DNA from: Terasakiispira papahanaumokuakeensis
Lineage (GTDB): Bacteria > Pseudomonadota > Gammaproteobacteria > Pseudomonadales > Halomonadaceae
DNA: 64,000 nucleotides
Reading direction: 5' to 3'
NCBI RefSeq assembly: GCF_001709345.1
Contig: NZ_MDTQ01000001.1
Span: 972,742-1,036,741 of the forward strand
Part shown: positions 62,410 through 64,000 of the stretch, in pieces
How the letters are laid out: each line of letters starts with the position of its first letter
Numbering within the stretch: position 1 is the first letter of the stretch
Made by a program: the position numbers and the translations under genes
The notes under the pieces: generated by a model
Databases searched by the model: none
Told to the model about the DNA's origin: nothing
The model's input: only the letters and a program-made list of their open reading frames with translations

Positions 62410-62447
62410 TTTCGAACGACTGGCCCTGTTTCGAACGACTGGCCCTG
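62410..62447. repeat. Perfect 19-nt tandem duplication
   Basis: TTTCGAACGACTGGCCCTG occurs twice in a row, 40 bases upstream of the CsrA-like start on its 5' side. It could duplicate a promoter or operator element, or be a neutral slippage product. Confidence 0.9.
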
Positions 62448-62621
62448 TTGATTCAATGACAGGGGCTGTCGTCAGCGCCTATTATTATTGATATCAATTT
62501 TAGGTTGATGTCGTCAATAACTTTTGATTGGTTTTTTTGTGGGTGAGGGATAAGGGTATGGGCTCAGGGCCTCATGGATCAGAGGCATCACCGAGCGAGA
62601 TCTCAGTTGATGGCAAGACGC

Positions 62622-63311
62622 TCAGTGAGCGTATTTGAGAATGGCGCTCATCGCATGCATACGCAGCACTGACGCTTCTGGTAGGTACAAAGGGGAGGTA
62701 TCGTGATTGATGCTGTCAAAACGGTATTGACCGGCACGCAGCGCAATAAACTCACGAATTAGGCAACCTTCATTCTGGGTATAAATCAACACTTCATCGC
62801 CTGCCACATACTGACGGCTGGGTTCAATAATCAGGTATTCGTGGTGCTGCAAGCGGGGCGCTAAATGTGATCCGTTGATCTGTAGGGCATACGCTTTCTG
62901 GTCAGCGCTGCTAAAACGCAATGTCGTTGCAGTGGCGGTGCCCGGCGTATACGAAAAATGCTCAAGCCGACCTTCGTGGTCAGGGGTGACCGGCCCGACC
63001 ATGGGGATGGCCGGGGCATGGAGCTGGTAATGACCGGCCTCTTCTGTCAGCTGTTGACGCCCGTATTCCAGCCACTCCTCGCGTGTTTCCAGCAATTCGG
63101 CCAATAATTTCAAATTGACTTTGTTGGGTGTGGCTTCGCCTTTAAGCCACTTGCCGATGGCCGTGGTGCTGTTATGGACACCTAAATGATTTAAAGCCTT
63201 TTGCAAATCCACAGCACGACCGCGCCGTCGGATTCCGACAGCGTCACAGGCCTTATTCAGCCGTTGGGCAAAAGCGTCACGCAATTGCTGTGCATTCATA
63301 TGATCAACCAT
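62622..63311 (-). CDS. CI-like repressor with S24 domain
   Basis: A protein of about 229 residues with an N-terminal HTH (RAVDLQKALNHLGVHNSTTAIGKWLKGEATP) and a C-terminal S24/LexA-like domain (PMVGPVTPDHEGRLE, LQINGSHLAPRLQHHEYLIIEP, GDEVLIYTQNEGCLIREFIAL). The Ser of the dyad is present in GSHLAP, but the position of the catalytic Lys appears to be Arg (LIREFI), so self-cleavage may be lost. The start is ATG 63311 or 63299, both within the palindromic operator. It faces a Cro-like gene, forming a phage-type switch. No other phage gene is visible here. Confidence 0.82.
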   Translation of the reverse strand: MVDHMNAQQLRDAFAQRLNKACDAVGIRRRGRAVDLQKALNHLGVHNSTTAIGKWLKGEATPNKVNLKLLAELLETREEWLEYGRQQLTEEAGHYQLHAPAIPMVGPVTPDHEGRLEHFSYTPGTATATTLRFSSADQKAYALQINGSHLAPRLQHHEYLIIEPSRQYVAGDEVLIYTQNEGCLIREFIALRAGQYRFDSINHDTSPLYLPEASVLRMHAMSAILKYAH

Positions 63312-63322
63312 TGGTTGATCAT
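63300..63322. promoter_or_regulatory. Perfect 23-bp palindrome, repressor operator
   Basis: Arms of eleven bases, ATGATCAACCA and TGGTTGATCAT, meet at one central T. The palindrome covers the start codon of the CI-like gene, so the repressor probably controls its own translation start region and the divergent Cro-like promoter. Confidence 0.85.
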
Positions 63323-63535
63323 AGAGGAATCTTGACGAAACTCGCAGTTGTTGTTTAATTGAAACTACCAGTTGATTCGCTGGGGTGGGCATCAATGCTA
63401 TCGCGAGTTGATGATATCAGCGCGTGGAAAATGATCGCACAAGGATGATGTCGGTGAATGGGCGTCAATAAGTCGACATCGGTGAATAAGTGCCGATCAG
63501 TGATTGTAGGCTAATGCAAAGGAGGGGCAGGGACA

Positions 63536-63796
63536 ATGCAGGAGACGTTGAGAAAGGCACAAGAACATCATATCAATCCGGTCGCTTATGCGGTGAAGTG
63601 TGTGGGCGGGCCGATTGAAGCCGCTCGGATTTGTGGGCGGTCGCGTCAGGCGGTCGATAAGTGGATAGTGAATGGTCGCTTACCTCGTACGGAGTATACC
63701 GGTGAAACGTGCTATGCCGAACAACTCGCGGCCGTTTCAGAAGGCGCTTTTACCGCAGAATGGCTCTTAGCTCAGAGTACCTATTCTTCATCATGA
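63536..63796 (+). CDS. Cro/YdaS-like DNA-binding protein
   Basis: An 86-residue protein with AVKCVGGPIEAARICGRSRQAVDKWIVNG, the helix-turn-helix of the YdaS/Cro group, and ETCYAEQLAAVSEG near the end. An AGGAGGGG ribosome site precedes ATG 63536. It is divergent from the CI-like gene. It may be a fossil or functional phage-derived switch. Confidence 0.8.
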   Translation: MQETLRKAQEHHINPVAYAVKCVGGPIEAARICGRSRQAVDKWIVNGRLPRTEYTGETCYAEQLAAVSEGAFTAEWLLAQSTYSSS

Positions 63797-63852
63797 TGGT
63801 CTTATCTCGATGGCCTTATTGCGATGGTATGTGTGATCGCGATGGTGTTATG

Positions 63853-63908
63853 ACGAGGGCTTCATAGCCAGGGCTTCATAACTAGGGCTTCATAACCAGG
63901 GCCTCATG
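63853..63908 (-). repeat. 14-nt tandem repeats including a stop codon
   Basis: On the minus strand, four 14-base units (CATGAGGCCCTGGT, then TATGAAGCCCTAGT-type copies) begin with the TGA stop of the gene entering from the right edge. The layout is the same as at trpI and selO. Confidence 0.88.
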
Positions 63909-64000
63909 GCGATACTTTGAGATGGGTCGCAAAAGCTTGATGAAACCAGTCAAAAAGTTGTTGGTTTAAGGCATGTTGTCGACGATAAGCCGGCATCAGG
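63904..64000 (-). CDS. Partial gene, C-terminus (possible LysR regulator)
   Basis: The last 31 residues of a minus-strand gene cut by the window edge. It reads MPAYRRQHALNQQLFDWFHQ and ends in LKVSP. The pattern resembles the C-terminal helix of GcvA-like LysR regulators, but the fragment is too short for certainty. Confidence 0.5.
   Translation of the reverse strand, partial: LMPAYRRQHALNQQLFDWFHQAFATHLKVSP

Overview
The window is a chromosomal segment of a gammaproteobacterium. Gene content (trpI divergent from trpBA, gpsA-DUF4389-sixA, a Pseudomonas-type queE/queD pair, trmJ, dacB, selO, mtfA, htpG) suggests an Oceanospirillales/Pseudomonadales-type organism. I cannot name a genus from sequence alone. 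Most of the window is moderate-GC housekeeping DNA with tightly packed operons and many ATGA start/stop overlaps.

Layout. 0-8.8 kb: envelope proteins (RlpA-like lipoprotein, Tat-type M15 peptidase, Bax-like glucosaminidase), a tandem thioesterase pair, htpG behind a textbook heat-shock promoter, and selO. 8.9-13.1 kb: gpsA-DUF4389-sixA, an HSL-type hydrolase, and an AEC transporter coupled to a 31-residue membrane peptide. 13.4-18.2 kb: a four-gene GldA/GldF/GldG/DUF4340-like ABC operon. 18.4-26.1 kb: alpha/beta hydrolases, a patatin phospholipase, an alanine/sodium symporter, a succinate-type CoA transferase and trmJ. 26.2-33 kb: a chemoreceptor, trpI/trpBA and queE/queD. 33-45.5 kb: PaiB-like protein, acetyltransferases, mtfA, a large ammonium transporter-PAS-PAS-GGDEF-EAL fusion, dacB, an NhaP-type antiporter and small lipoprotein/hydrolase genes.

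45.7-50.75 kb is different: AT-rich, short same-strand genes of odd families, separated by imperfect palindromes that end in integron-like GTTRRRY cores. I read it as a gene-cassette array without a visible integrase. Its cargo is a Tat-exported papain-like peptidase, a frameshifted trypsin-like protein, two small proteins that resemble DUF families, an 82-residue orphan and a Qnr pentapeptide protein of the QnrVC type (predicted quinolone-resistance/gyrase-protection protein). A decayed IS1182-like element sits inside the core of one attC-like site.

50.7-55 kb holds a MarR regulator with its divergent membrane protein, a GST/MFS pair, and remnants of a GNAT gene and a LysR gene. 55.5-64 kb returns to ordinary DNA: an AEC transporter, a Sel1-type lipoprotein plus cache-GGDEF-EAL protein plus serine-less esterase cluster, a CsrA-like protein with a long C-terminal extension, and a CI/Cro-like repressor pair around a perfect palindrome.

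A second theme runs through the window. Short (8-21 nt) degenerate tandem repeats occur at the 3' ends of genes, and in several cases the first unit includes the gene's own stop codon (selO, trpI, the 44.5 kb hydrolase, the gene leaving the right edge).
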